15,377 bases of DNA from an uncultured Bacilli bacterium (GTDB taxonomy: Bacteria; Bacillota_I; Bacilli_A; RF39; UBA660): contig CAQBKK010000026.1 in assembly GCA_948760655.1 (NCBI GenBank), positions 1 to 15,377 of the forward strand, written 5' to 3'. Both the position numbers and the translations under genes were made by a program. A model generated the notes under the pieces. It had not been told where the DNA came from and made no database searches. It was given only the letters and a program-made list of their open reading frames with translations. Shown here one piece after another: positions 1-6,856 of the stretch. The first letter of the stretch is position 1, and each line of letters begins with the position of its first letter.

Positions 1-28
1 GTTCATCTATCTTGATTTTCTTTTCTGG

Positions 29-55
29 CTTTTCCCGACAATTCATTACACTATC
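29..55. repeat. left copy of an edge inverted repeat
   Basis: These 27 bases match 15323-15349 in inverted orientation at 24 of 27 positions. The shared core on the opposite strand begins GATAGTGTAA and ends TGTCGGGAAAAG. The three differences are scattered, and read as codons they change amino acids, so conservation looks DNA-level rather than protein-level. It could be a dispersed intergenic repeat or a remnant insertion-sequence end; no transposase is visible inside the window. Confidence 0.45.
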
Positions 56-69
56 ACTCTATTTCCTTT

Positions 70-1038
70 TTAAAACTTTTCTACAATTTTGAACTTCGCA
101 TACAAAACAGGAGTATTTTCATTAAATTTTTCTTCATAAAGATTGTCATCTTCTTTAAATTGTTTCAATAACTTTTCTTTGTATTCTTTGAAACTCTTAT
201 CACCATAGACTTTGAAATTCACCATATCTTCTGTTAAATCTTTGAATAAAATTTGTTTTTCTTCTGTAAATTCTATCAGTGCATGATAGTTTTCTTCCTC
301 ATCTAGTAAAAAATACTTCTTGCCTATTCGAGAGCCACAATGACGAAAAATGCGATAATCTTTCGTTTTATTTAACATAGCTTTTAAAACGCTTTCTTTT
401 TCGATGTGCATATATCTATAATCACTATACAAAAATGCTTTTATATTTTCATAACGGGCAAATTTTTCTTTTTCGATGATTTTATTTTCTTGCTTCTCGT
501 AATACCATTTTTTTATTTTATCCAAAATTGTTTTCTTTTCTTTTTCGTAAATGGCATCCCATTTTTTACCGATAATGTCTCTCTCTTCACTCATTTTATA
601 ATCTTTGAGTCCAATCAATTTCAAATAATTTTGTACTCTTTTTAAAAAACGTAGCTCTTGTTTGCTATATTCATCCAAATATTCATCGGGAATTTCAAAC
701 GATTCTGGATAGTTATACACAGCTCTTACTATTTCATTAAAATTATGACCATGACTTATATCAATCTTATATGTGCCTCTTGTTTCTTCCCTACTTCTAG
801 AATAAAGTAGACACTTGTAATGATAAGTAAATCCTGTCATACAAACGTCGCCTAGTGCTTCATAAAGTTCACTTTGAGTTTCAAATTCCTTGTTTTCTTT
901 ATCATAATACACCCATTCAAAAGTCGCACGTTTATCACTCCAATAAGGAAATGGCAAACTACAATTTTTATATGGTCTATACCAATGTTTTCTTCTTTTC
1001 TCATAATAGAAACATTTTAATTTTTCAAATAATGTCAT
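70..1038 (-). CDS. hypothetical protein, 322 aa, charged and aromatic-rich
   Basis: I do not recognise this family. The ATG at 1038 is well supported: AGGTGAAG lies about five bases upstream and a TATAAT box sits at 1057-1062. The N-terminal 60 residues are rich in Trp, Tyr and basic residues. Residues about 120-215 are dominated by Lys and Glu and probably form long helices. The last 100 residues look like a mixed alpha/beta domain. There is no signal peptide, membrane segment or clear Cys/His metal-binding cluster, so a soluble cytoplasmic protein is expected. It is transcribed divergently from the helicase at 1205. Codon use is AT-rich like its neighbours, giving no sign of recent transfer. 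Real gene: fairly sure; function: unknown. Confidence 0.8.
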   Translation of the reverse strand: MTLFEKLKCFYYEKRRKHWYRPYKNCSLPFPYWSDKRATFEWVYYDKENKEFETQSELYEALGDVCMTGFTYHYKCLLYSRSREETRGTYKIDISHGHNFNEIVRAVYNYPESFEIPDEYLDEYSKQELRFLKRVQNYLKLIGLKDYKMSEERDIIGKKWDAIYEKEKKTILDKIKKWYYEKQENKIIEKEKFARYENIKAFLYSDYRYMHIEKESVLKAMLNKTKDYRIFRHCGSRIGKKYFLLDEEENYHALIEFTEEKQILFKDLTEDMVNFKVYGDKSFKEYKEKLLKQFKEDDNLYEEKFNENTPVLYAKFKIVEKF

Positions 1039-1056
1039 ACTTCTTCACCTGCTCCA

Positions 1057-1062
1057 ATTATA
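1057..1062 (-). promoter_or_regulatory. -10 box (TATAAT) for the 322-aa gene
   Basis: TATAAT on the minus strand, with no convincing -35. Six bases further on, the expected +1 (about 1050) is the A of the AGGTGAAG Shine-Dalgarno, giving a 12-base leader. Confidence 0.6.
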
Positions 1063-1169
1063 TAGCATTTTCCTCCATTACAAAATGATTTTCTCATTTT
1101 ATAGCCACAATTTCAAAAAAACTATAGACAAATGAAGAAGAATACGCACCAATTTAAAAAATTGGACTT

Positions 1170-1198
1170 TTGACACACTCTTTTTCCTTCGATATAAT
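1170..1198 (+). promoter_or_regulatory. perfect consensus sigma-A-type promoter for the helicase
   Basis: TTGACA (1170-1175), 17 bases, TATAAT (1193-1198). The usual start, seven bases after the -10 box, is 1205, which is the A of the helicase ATG. The bases between (CCACTT) contain no Shine-Dalgarno, so the transcript is expected to be leaderless. Confidence 0.88.
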
Positions 1199-1204
1199 CC
1201 ACTT

Positions 1205-2665
1205 ATGAACACAGATTTTTTAAACAACATCAATGGGTATGCTTTGGATAACCAACAAAAAGAAGCGATTCTAAAAGCCGAAAAATACTCCCTAATTGTC
1301 GCGGGAGCAGGTTCTGGCAAAACACTTACTTTAGTCGGCAAAATAGAATACTTAATCAAATGCAAGCAAATAAAACCAGAAGAAATTTTATGCATTTCTT
1401 TTACCAATGAAGCAACGAAAAGTTTACTAGCTAAAATAAATATTCCCACTGTAAATGTCTTTACTTTTCATAAACTGGCGATTAACATTTTAAATCAAGA
1501 AAATGTTGACTACGAAATTATCCCCGATCATTATTTAGAAGAAAAAATTGACGAATTTTTTTATAACTTACTATGGACAAACGCTTTTTTAAAAAAACAA
1601 TTTCTAAAAATTTATAAACATTTCTTTCTAACTCAAAGGAAATATAAAGAATATTTAAAACATAACGAATACAAAGAATTAAAAAAAGTTATTGCTGCTT
1701 TCATCCATCTTTACAATACCCACAATTTAAAACTAAATGAATTTCAAAACCTATTCCAAAGAAAAAAAGAGAGTCCTCTTCTCTACCTTATCTATGCCAT
1801 TATACACCATTACGAAAAAGAAAAAACAATACAGGAATATTATGACTTCGATGACTTAATCAAAACGGCAACTACACTTTGTGAAAATAAAGTACTTTGT
1901 CACTATAAGGAAATCATCATCGATGAATTTCAAGATACCTCAAGATTACGTCTAAAATTTATAAAAAGTGTTGTAAATAACTCGGATGCAAACTTGACAG
2001 TTGTAGGAGATGATTTTCAATCTATATACAAATTTTCTGGCTGTGATTTGAATATCTTCCTAAATTTCCAAGAATTTTTTCCAAAAGCAAAAACATTCAA
2101 AATAGAAACAACGTACAGAAATAGTCAAGAACTTATTAAAATTGCAGGAGATTTTGTTATGAAAAACAAGCGACAAATCCATAAAGAATTAAAGTCTCAT
2201 AAACATTTAAAACAACCAATCCAAATCGTAAAATACATAAATAAATACAAAGCACTTTTAAAAACAATCAAAAATATCGGGAAAGGAGAAATACTCATTC
2301 TAGGTAGAAATAATTTTGATATTTATCAGTTTATTCCAAAAGAAAAAATCAATTGGAAAGAAAATGGCTATTTTGTTTTAGAAAATTACACTTACTCCTT
2401 ACGATACTTGACAATTCATAAGTCCAAAGGACTAGAAAGTGACAATGTGATTTTGATTAATTTAGAAAATACGAAACTAGGCTTGCCTTGTCAAAGGAAA
2501 AATCCAACACTCACCTATCTCATTCAAGAAAAGGAAAGTTTCCTATACGAAGAAGAACGTAGACTGTTCTATGTTGCTTTAACGAGAACCAAAAACTATT
2601 GTTATCTTTTGGTTCCTTATATAAACCCTTCTATTTTTATAAAAGAAATCAAAAAAGAAATCTAA
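1205..2665 (+). CDS. compact UvrD/HelD-type superfamily 1 DNA helicase
   Basis: An ATP-dependent superfamily 1A helicase, probably acting in DNA repair or recombination. All core motifs are visible: Q-motif (Gln17-Gln18), Walker A GAGSGKT (34-40), Walker B IDEFQDTS (about 238-246), motif III VVGDDFQSIYKFSG (about 266-279), motif IV TYRN (about 303), motif V TIHKSKGLE (about 402), and motif VI RRLFYVALTRTK (about 453-464). At 486 residues it is well below UvrD/PcrA (about 720). The motif spacing resembles helicase IV (HelD) without its N-terminal extension, with reduced 1B/2B insertions. The ATG at 1205 lies six bases after a perfect promoter with no ribosome site, so initiation is probably leaderless; no nearby alternative Met exists. 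Its stop lies inside a palindrome shared with pyruvate kinase. The helicase call is very sure; the HelD subtype is less so. Confidence 0.93.
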   Translation: MNTDFLNNINGYALDNQQKEAILKAEKYSLIVAGAGSGKTLTLVGKIEYLIKCKQIKPEEILCISFTNEATKSLLAKINIPTVNVFTFHKLAINILNQENVDYEIIPDHYLEEKIDEFFYNLLWTNAFLKKQFLKIYKHFFLTQRKYKEYLKHNEYKELKKVIAAFIHLYNTHNLKLNEFQNLFQRKKESPLLYLIYAIIHHYEKEKTIQEYYDFDDLIKTATTLCENKVLCHYKEIIIDEFQDTSRLRLKFIKSVVNNSDANLTVVGDDFQSIYKFSGCDLNIFLNFQEFFPKAKTFKIETTYRNSQELIKIAGDFVMKNKRQIHKELKSHKHLKQPIQIVKYINKYKALLKTIKNIGKGEILILGRNNFDIYQFIPKEKINWKENGYFVLENYTYSLRYLTIHKSKGLESDNVILINLENTKLGLPCQRKNPTLTYLIQEKESFLYEEERRLFYVALTRTKNYCYLLVPYINPSIFIKEIKKEI

Positions 2666-2678
2666 ATTTAGATTTCTT
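2655..2678. terminator. shared bidirectional terminator palindrome
   Basis: A perfect 24-base palindrome centred on 2666/2667 (left half begins AAGAAATC). It contains the helicase stop (2663-2665) and the pyk stop (2668-2670). On the minus strand it runs directly into a T tract, giving a good intrinsic terminator for pyk. On the plus strand the following tract (TTCAATTTTC) is weaker. Confidence 0.8.
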
Positions 2679-4074
2679 CAATTTTCATAAGATTTGTTGT
2701 TTTTGTAACTCCTGTTGGGAATCCTCCTGTAATTACTACAATGTCTTTGTCTTGTAAATCCATAAATTCTTTAGCAGATTTTACACTTTCTTTTAATACC
2801 TCATCTACTGTATTAAGAATAGGTACATGGATAGGGTATACTCCCCAGTTTAAAGCAAGTCTTCTTTCGATTTCTTCATTTGGACAAGCAGCTAGCACTA
2901 AGCAATCAGGTTTTAAATTACTAATCTTTCTAGCAGTAAAACCACTTACTGTTGCTGCAATAATTGCTTTAGCATGTAACATATTGGCACTTTGTACAAC
3001 GCTATTTGCAATGGTTTGGGTAATCCCAATTTCCTTTTTGTACTCGAATAAATGATTGAAGTTAGCCATTTTTTCTGTTTCTTCACAAATATTAGCCATA
3101 AACTCTACTGTTTCTACTGGATATTTTCCAACAGTAGACTCTCCTGATAACATAACAGCATCTGTTCCATCTAAAACTGCATTCGCAACATCACTAATTT
3201 CTGCTCTTGTAGGACGAGCATTCTTTTTCATAGACTCTAACATTTCGGTAGCAACAATACAAATTTTTCCTTGCTCACGACATTTTTTAATCATTTCTTT
3301 TTGTACAAGTGGTAAGGTTTCCATTTTCGTCTCGGTTCCTAAATCTCCACGAGCAACCATGATACCCTCAGAAACCTCTAAAATTTCTTCTAAATTTTCT
3401 ACACCCAAACCATTTTCAATTTTACAAATAATGGGCATATCTTCTCTTCCTTGTTCCTTTAATATTTCACGGACTTCTAGTACATTTTCTTTATTCGATA
3501 CAAAAGAAATAGCTAAAATATCTCCTTCATGATGACAAGCATAAATAATATCTTCACGATCTTGTTCACTTACGTAAGGCATATCAAGTAAAACTCCAGG
3601 CACACTCAAACTCTTTTTATTTCCAAGCACTCCACCATTGATAATTTTACAAGTAAGTCCATCTTCTTCCTTTGAAATGACTTCTATTTTCATTAATCCG
3701 TTTTCAAGTAAAATTACATTTCCTATATTAATTGAGTCAAGGGCACTTGGGTGATTTACAGTGATTCTTTCTTCATTTCCAAGTACATTTTCTTTCACAA
3801 CACGAATCGTTTTTCCTTCTATTAAATTAATCTCCCCATTTTCAAGCATTCCACTACGAAATTCTGGTCCTTTAGAATCATACAACACTGCAACATTCAT
3901 TCCTGTTCTTTTTCGTACAGTCTTAACAGAAGATAAACATTTTTCTCGTTCCTCTATCGTAGCATGAGAAAAATTAATACGTGCAACATTCATCCCAGCA
4001 CGAACCATTTTTTCCATAACTTCTGGTTCATTACTAGAAGGTCCAATACTACATACAATCTTTGTTTTTTTCAT
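2668..4074 (-). CDS. pyk: pyruvate kinase
   Basis: Catalyses phosphoenolpyruvate + ADP to pyruvate + ATP, the last step of glycolysis, in the cytoplasm. The 468-residue protein starts KKTKIVCSIGPSS and carries MNVARINFSH (substrate Arg/Asn), YDSKGPEFRSG, the active-site signature IICKIENGLGV with its Lys and Glu, MVARGDLGTE (metal-binding Asp), ATEMLESM with the catalytic-site Thr, PTRAEISDVANAVLDG and MLSGESTVGKYP. The end, GFPTGVTKTTNLMKIEEI, is typical. Length matches E. coli PykF and lacks the PEP-utiliser extension of Bacillus Pyk. The open frame extends to a TTG at 4101, but the ATG at 4074 matches the family start and has AAGGAAGTGA upstream. It is monocistronic with its own promoter at 4111-4139, and the terminator overlaps its last codons. 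Confidence 0.97.
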   Translation of the reverse strand: MKKTKIVCSIGPSSNEPEVMEKMVRAGMNVARINFSHATIEEREKCLSSVKTVRKRTGMNVAVLYDSKGPEFRSGMLENGEINLIEGKTIRVVKENVLGNEERITVNHPSALDSINIGNVILLENGLMKIEVISKEEDGLTCKIINGGVLGNKKSLSVPGVLLDMPYVSEQDREDIIYACHHEGDILAISFVSNKENVLEVREILKEQGREDMPIICKIENGLGVENLEEILEVSEGIMVARGDLGTETKMETLPLVQKEMIKKCREQGKICIVATEMLESMKKNARPTRAEISDVANAVLDGTDAVMLSGESTVGKYPVETVEFMANICEETEKMANFNHLFEYKKEIGITQTIANSVVQSANMLHAKAIIAATVSGFTARKISNLKPDCLVLAACPNEEIERRLALNWGVYPIHVPILNTVDEVLKESVKSAKEFMDLQDKDIVVITGGFPTGVTKTTNLMKIEEI

Positions 4075-4110
4075 ATTTACTTCACTTCCTTTGAATTTCA
4101 AACGAAACTC

Positions 4111-4139
4111 ATTCTAACATCATATTTTCTATTTGTAAA
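4111..4139 (-). promoter_or_regulatory. pyk promoter
   Basis: Minus strand TTTACA (4134-4139), exactly 17 bases, then TAGAAT (4111-4116). The expected start near 4104 gives a leader of about 30 bases, longer than most in this window. It lies just after the end of the RelA/SpoT-like gene. Confidence 0.72.
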
Positions 4140-4158
4140 TAGTCATTTTTATTTCTTA

Positions 4159-5034
4159 CTAAGTAGTAAATGAATTGTCCTTCATTATATTCTCTTTTAC
4201 TATTTCTATTAATTTTTCTTGCAGTGGACATAAAAGTGGTATAAGTTCTTCTGCAACATTCTTCACTTTATCTTTATCTAGTAATCCATGAGTAAGCAGA
4301 TTTTTATTAAAACTTTTTATTAAATTTTCCTCTGTCATTGGTGCACTTGCTACTTGTATTTCGTTTATTCTATCAAATTCTTTTTTTATATCCTTGTTAA
4401 ATCTATCAAACTCAGTTATTTCATATACTTCTCGGTATATTTTTTGACGTAGTTTTAAGTCGCTTTCTTTTTGGCTTATTTTTTTATTCCACGTTTCTTT
4501 TTCTTCTAGCCAGTTTTCTATTAAAATATTTCTTTTTTCTTTGTTTGGTTCTTTTGGAATTTCTTTCTTTTTTTCTTCAAGTAAAGCAAATTCTTCCTCG
4601 TAATTAAAGTCTCGCCATTTTTCATAATAGGTATGTAAGTAATCAATTGCCATAACAAGAAGTTTGGGAGCGAGTTGAATTTCGCAAGGCACTCCTTCTA
4701 AGTAGAAATGTAGATGAATTCCATAATATCCTGAATTTTTGATTTTAAAACTTCCTGTTGCATCTTTGAATACTTCTTTTATCTTTTCAATTAAGAATAC
4801 TACATTTTCATATTCTGTAATAATTGTAATTCTTAATAAGTCATTAATTCCACTACCTGCAAATGTAAATTCGTTTTTGTTTTTGTTTTTTGTTTTATTA
4901 TATAGCCTTTGCATTTTGCTAGTAATGGATGGTACCGACTTTGGTTTAGGATTTATGTATTCTTCAAATTCTTTTACTTGCCAGACTATTCCATATTTTT
5001 TAAAAATATCTTCCATACGTTCTTTATCAGTCAA
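4159..5034 (-). CDS. RelA/SpoT-fold (alarmone synthetase-like) protein
   Basis: Residues about 25-140 fit the RelA/SpoT nucleotidyltransferase fold of small alarmone synthetases such as RelQ. Visible matches are KPKSVPSITSK (ATP-site Lys region), NDLLRITI with Asp65 at the metal-binding position, SGYYGIHL with Tyr103 and His107, and CEIQL with Glu118. The usual Arg in the first motif and the RT of EIQIRT are absent, so activity is uncertain: it may make (p)ppGpp-like nucleotides, be a toxSAS-type toxin, or be inactive. Residues 150-291 are a charged helical extension. There is no HD hydrolase, TGS or ACT domain. The start is TTG at 5034, chosen because AAGGAGGT lies seven bases upstream; the first in-frame ATG (5016) is too far away. 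It follows tRNA-Leu, separated by a terminator. No clear own promoter or strong terminator is seen. Confidence 0.72.
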   Translation of the reverse strand: MTDKERMEDIFKKYGIVWQVKEFEEYINPKPKSVPSITSKMQRLYNKTKNKNKNEFTFAGSGINDLLRITIITEYENVVFLIEKIKEVFKDATGSFKIKNSGYYGIHLHFYLEGVPCEIQLAPKLLVMAIDYLHTYYEKWRDFNYEEEFALLEEKKKEIPKEPNKEKRNILIENWLEEKETWNKKISQKESDLKLRQKIYREVYEITEFDRFNKDIKKEFDRINEIQVASAPMTEENLIKSFNKNLLTHGLLDKDKVKNVAEELIPLLCPLQEKLIEIVKENIMKDNSFTT

Positions 5035-5079
5035 AGTGGCTACCTCCTTCCTTGTTTTATTCTTTTAAAGTTAAAGACT

Positions 5080-5102
5080 AAAAAAAGCCCATTATCTGGA
5101 CT
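5080..5102 (-). terminator. terminator after tRNA-Leu
   Basis: Minus strand AGTCCA, loop GATAA, TGGGCT (one G-U pair), then seven T. It lies between tRNA-Leu and the RelA/SpoT-like gene, so that gene relies on read-through or an unseen promoter. Confidence 0.7.
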
Positions 5103-5115
5103 ACAAATATCTAAT

Positions 5116-5204
5116 TGGTGCCCAAGGCCGGACTTGAACCGGCACGGGTTTTAACACCCGCAGGATTTTAAGTCCTGTGCGTCTACCTATTCCGCCACTT
5201 GGGC
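5116..5204 (-). tRNA. tRNA-Leu (anticodon UAA)
   Basis: An 89-base class II tRNA with encoded CCA. The acceptor stem GCCCAAG pairs with CTTGGGC. The anticodon arm is CAGGA, loop CTTAAAA, TCCTG. There is a long variable arm, and the T arm is GCCGG TTCAAGT CCGGC. It is transcribed leftward from the promoter at 5239-5267. Confidence 0.97.
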
Positions 5205-5238
5205 ATGGCACTTGTCTTAAATTACATAAGACTCTTTA

Positions 5239-5267
5239 AGTATAATATTAAAAATCTAAATAATCAA
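5239..5267 (-). promoter_or_regulatory. tRNA-Leu promoter
   Basis: Minus strand TTGATT (5262-5267), 17 bases, TATACT (5239-5244). The expected start is about 28 bases before the mature tRNA 5' end. Confidence 0.7.
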
Positions 5268-5310
5268 GCCTTTTTTTCTATAAAAAGTGCAAAAAGACAT
5301 TTTTTTTCGG

Positions 5311-5340
5311 TTGACATACGAAAAACTACTATGTTATAAT
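5311..5340 (+). promoter_or_regulatory. promoter of the tRNA-Ser/fMet/Asp/Phe cluster
   Basis: TTGACA (5311-5316), 18 bases, TATAAT (5335-5340), with an extended -10 TG at 5332-5333. The expected start near 5347 leaves about six bases before tRNA-Ser. Confidence 0.88.
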
Positions 5341-5352
5341 CAATTTGTTGTT

Positions 5353-5445
5353 GGAGGAATACCCAAGTCTGGTTGAAGGGGCCGGTCTTGAAAACCGATA
5401 GGTCGCGCAAGCGGCGCAGGGGTTCGAATCCCTTTTCCTCCGCCA
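5353..5445 (+). tRNA. tRNA-Ser (anticodon UGA)
   Basis: A 93-base class II tRNA with encoded CCA. Acceptor GGAGGAA pairs with TTCCTCC, discriminator G. The anticodon loop CTTGAAA gives UGA. The long variable arm contains GTCGCGCAAGCGGC. It is the first gene of a four-tRNA transcript. Confidence 0.97.
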
Positions 5446-5460
5446 TTAATTTTTATTTAT

Positions 5461-5537
<77 letters not shown>

Positions 5538-5539
5538 AT

Positions 5540-5616
5540 GGTCCCGTAGTGTAGCGGTCTATCACGTCTGCCTGTCACGCAGAAGATCGAGGGTTCAAAT
5601 CCCTTCGGGACCGCCA
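5540..5616 (+). tRNA. tRNA-Asp (anticodon GUC)
   Basis: 77 bases with encoded CCA. Acceptor GGTCCCG pairs with CGGGACC. Anticodon arm TCTGC, loop CTGTCAC, GCAGA. It starts two bases after tRNA-fMet. Confidence 0.97.
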
Positions 5617-5621
5617 TTGAT

Positions 5622-5697
<76 letters not shown>

Positions 5698-5738
5698 GAT
5701 TAGATACTTATACTCGAACTTTCGGGTAACTATAGAAT

Positions 5739-5768
5739 ACGTACTTGATAAAGGTGCGTTTTTATTTT
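5739..5768 (+). terminator. terminator of the tRNA cluster
   Basis: ACGTACTT, loop GATAA, AGGTGCGT (8 bp including two G-U pairs), then TTTTTATTTT. A smaller hairpin precedes it at 5712-5727 (ACTCGA/TCGGGT), so the 3' trailer may fold twice. Confidence 0.75.
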
Positions 5769-5801
5769 ACTATGAATATTTCAAAGAAACTTTCATAAAA
5801 T

Positions 5802-5824
5802 AAAACTCGAGCATTTCGAGTTTT
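5802..5824. terminator. bidirectional terminator hairpin
   Basis: AAAACTCGA, loop GCATT, TCGAGTTTT: a perfect 9-bp stem flanked by A/T tracts on both sides. It lies nine bases past the stop of the leftward VanY-type gene and can also back up the tRNA-cluster terminator. Confidence 0.8.
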
Positions 5825-5833
5825 CTTAAATAA

Positions 5834-6697
5834 TTAAATATTTTTTTGGACATAATAAGCATAATATTCTTCTAATGTTAAGTTTTCATCGTACATTTGT
5901 AATGCTGCATCCACACCAACATAACGATAATGCCATGACTCGTATTTATACCCTGTCATATATTCTTTCTCTTTTGGAAATCTTAAAATAAAACCAAATT
6001 TATAGGCATTTTCTTGTAACCATTTAAACGCTGGTGTTTTCTCAAAGCTATCATTGATAATATTTATGTCCGTTGTTAGTCCCGTTTGATGTTCTGAAAA
6101 GCCAGGTCTTGCTGAATATTTATCTGCGGCTTCTTGTCCGTCTCTTTTTACATAATTGTTATATAAATTAACTTGATATTTATAACTACGATACCCCGAA
6201 GCATTCTTAATTGTAATATTATCTAATAGTGCCTTATCGGCCATTTCCATAAAATGCTCTGCGGCTTCTTTTCTCATTTTACTATTTAATCCTGTATTAT
6301 ATTTAGCTGAAAGCGTTACTAAATCATTTGGTTCATAATCCTCTGTTAAATAGTAATATTTATTTACAAGCATTAGGTTTTCATCACTTGTATTTGTTTT
6401 TTTAACATCTATATACATTTCTTTATCTAAATTTGCATTGACATCGGAAATTATTTTACTAGTAGAAATACTTTTATTTTCTGAATAACTTAAATAGCGT
6501 TCTAAATTACTTTCTATAAAATATTTTTCAGCTTTTAGAGCAATAAGAAACGGGTCTTCCTCTTCTTTTACCACTGATTCATCGGGTTGTTTCTGTTCAT
6601 ATTCTTTATATTCTTGTTTTAAAAACGGAAAAGAAATTCCTATTCCTAAACAAGTTATTACTAAAATAATATATACACTTTTCTTTATTTTTTTCAT
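5834..6697 (-). CDS. VanY-type D-alanyl-D-alanine carboxypeptidase (peptidase M15B)
   Basis: Expected to remove the terminal D-Ala from peptidoglycan stem peptides outside the membrane. The 287-residue protein has a Lys-rich start and one hydrophobic segment (about 7-25), then a Lys/Glu spacer. The C-terminal half carries the M15 zinc site: SGYRS (167-171), SEHQTGLTTDI with zinc ligands His203 and Asp210, and ESWHYRYVG with catalytic Glu253 and ligand His256. This is housekeeping wall trimming; nothing nearby suggests a vancomycin-resistance cluster. The reading frame runs on to a GTG at 6724, but the ATG at 6697 is preferred: AGGAG lies seven bases upstream and TATAAT (6716-6721) falls between the two candidates. 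It is divergent from the C39-type peptidase. Family very sure; exact substrate inferred. Confidence 0.92.
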   Translation of the reverse strand: MKKIKKSVYIILVITCLGIGISFPFLKQEYKEYEQKQPDESVVKEEEDPFLIALKAEKYFIESNLERYLSYSENKSISTSKIISDVNANLDKEMYIDVKKTNTSDENLMLVNKYYYLTEDYEPNDLVTLSAKYNTGLNSKMRKEAAEHFMEMADKALLDNITIKNASGYRSYKYQVNLYNNYVKRDGQEAADKYSARPGFSEHQTGLTTDINIINDSFEKTPAFKWLQENAYKFGFILRFPKEKEYMTGYKYESWHYRYVGVDAALQMYDENLTLEEYYAYYVQKNI

Positions 6698-6715
6698 ATT
6701 CTTTCTCCTAATTTT

Positions 6716-6721
6716 ATTATA
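6716..6721 (-). promoter_or_regulatory. -10 box of the VanY-type gene
   Basis: Minus strand TATAAT; no clear -35. The expected +1 (6709) is the A of AGGAG, giving a 12-base leader. Confidence 0.6.
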
Positions 6722-6822
6722 CACTTATTTCACTTCTTGAAAAGAATAAAAGAAAAAATTTACAATTCATTGATTCTTTTATTAAAAACAACAAATAATA
6801 ATTCTTTTCTTACAAATTATTG

Positions 6823-6828
6823 TATAAT
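6823..6828 (+). promoter_or_regulatory. -10 box of the C39-type peptidase gene
   Basis: TATAAT preceded directly by TG, with no convincing -35. It faces away from the VanY-type promoter about 100 bases to the left. The leader is about 22 bases and includes AAAGGAG. Confidence 0.6.
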
Positions 6829-6856
6829 AAAATAGAAAGAAACAAAGGAGTCAGAA

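Noticed and set aside
1..46. Leftward partial ORF starting at ATG 46 (MNCREKPEKK...)
   Set aside because: Only 15 codons before the edge, the ribosome site is poor, and it overlaps the edge repeat; not enough to call a gene.
1045..1068. Seven-codon upstream ORF (MLYNWSR) with GGAGG ahead of it
   Set aside because: The -10 box of the 322-aa gene lies inside it, so the expected transcript starts after its ATG.
1099..1449. 116-codon leftward ORF over the helicase start
   Set aside because: Antisense to the helicase N-terminus and promoter; no family resemblance or ribosome site.
2668..4101. Pyruvate kinase starting at TTG 4101
   Set aside because: The nine extra residues are absent from the family, and the ATG at 4074 has a ribosome site.
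5264..5446. 60-codon leftward ORF
   Set aside because: It is the reverse strand of tRNA-Ser and its promoter.
5834..6724. VanY as part of a glycopeptide-resistance cluster
   Set aside because: No vanR/S/H/A/X neighbours; the protein is a common housekeeping M15B carboxypeptidase.
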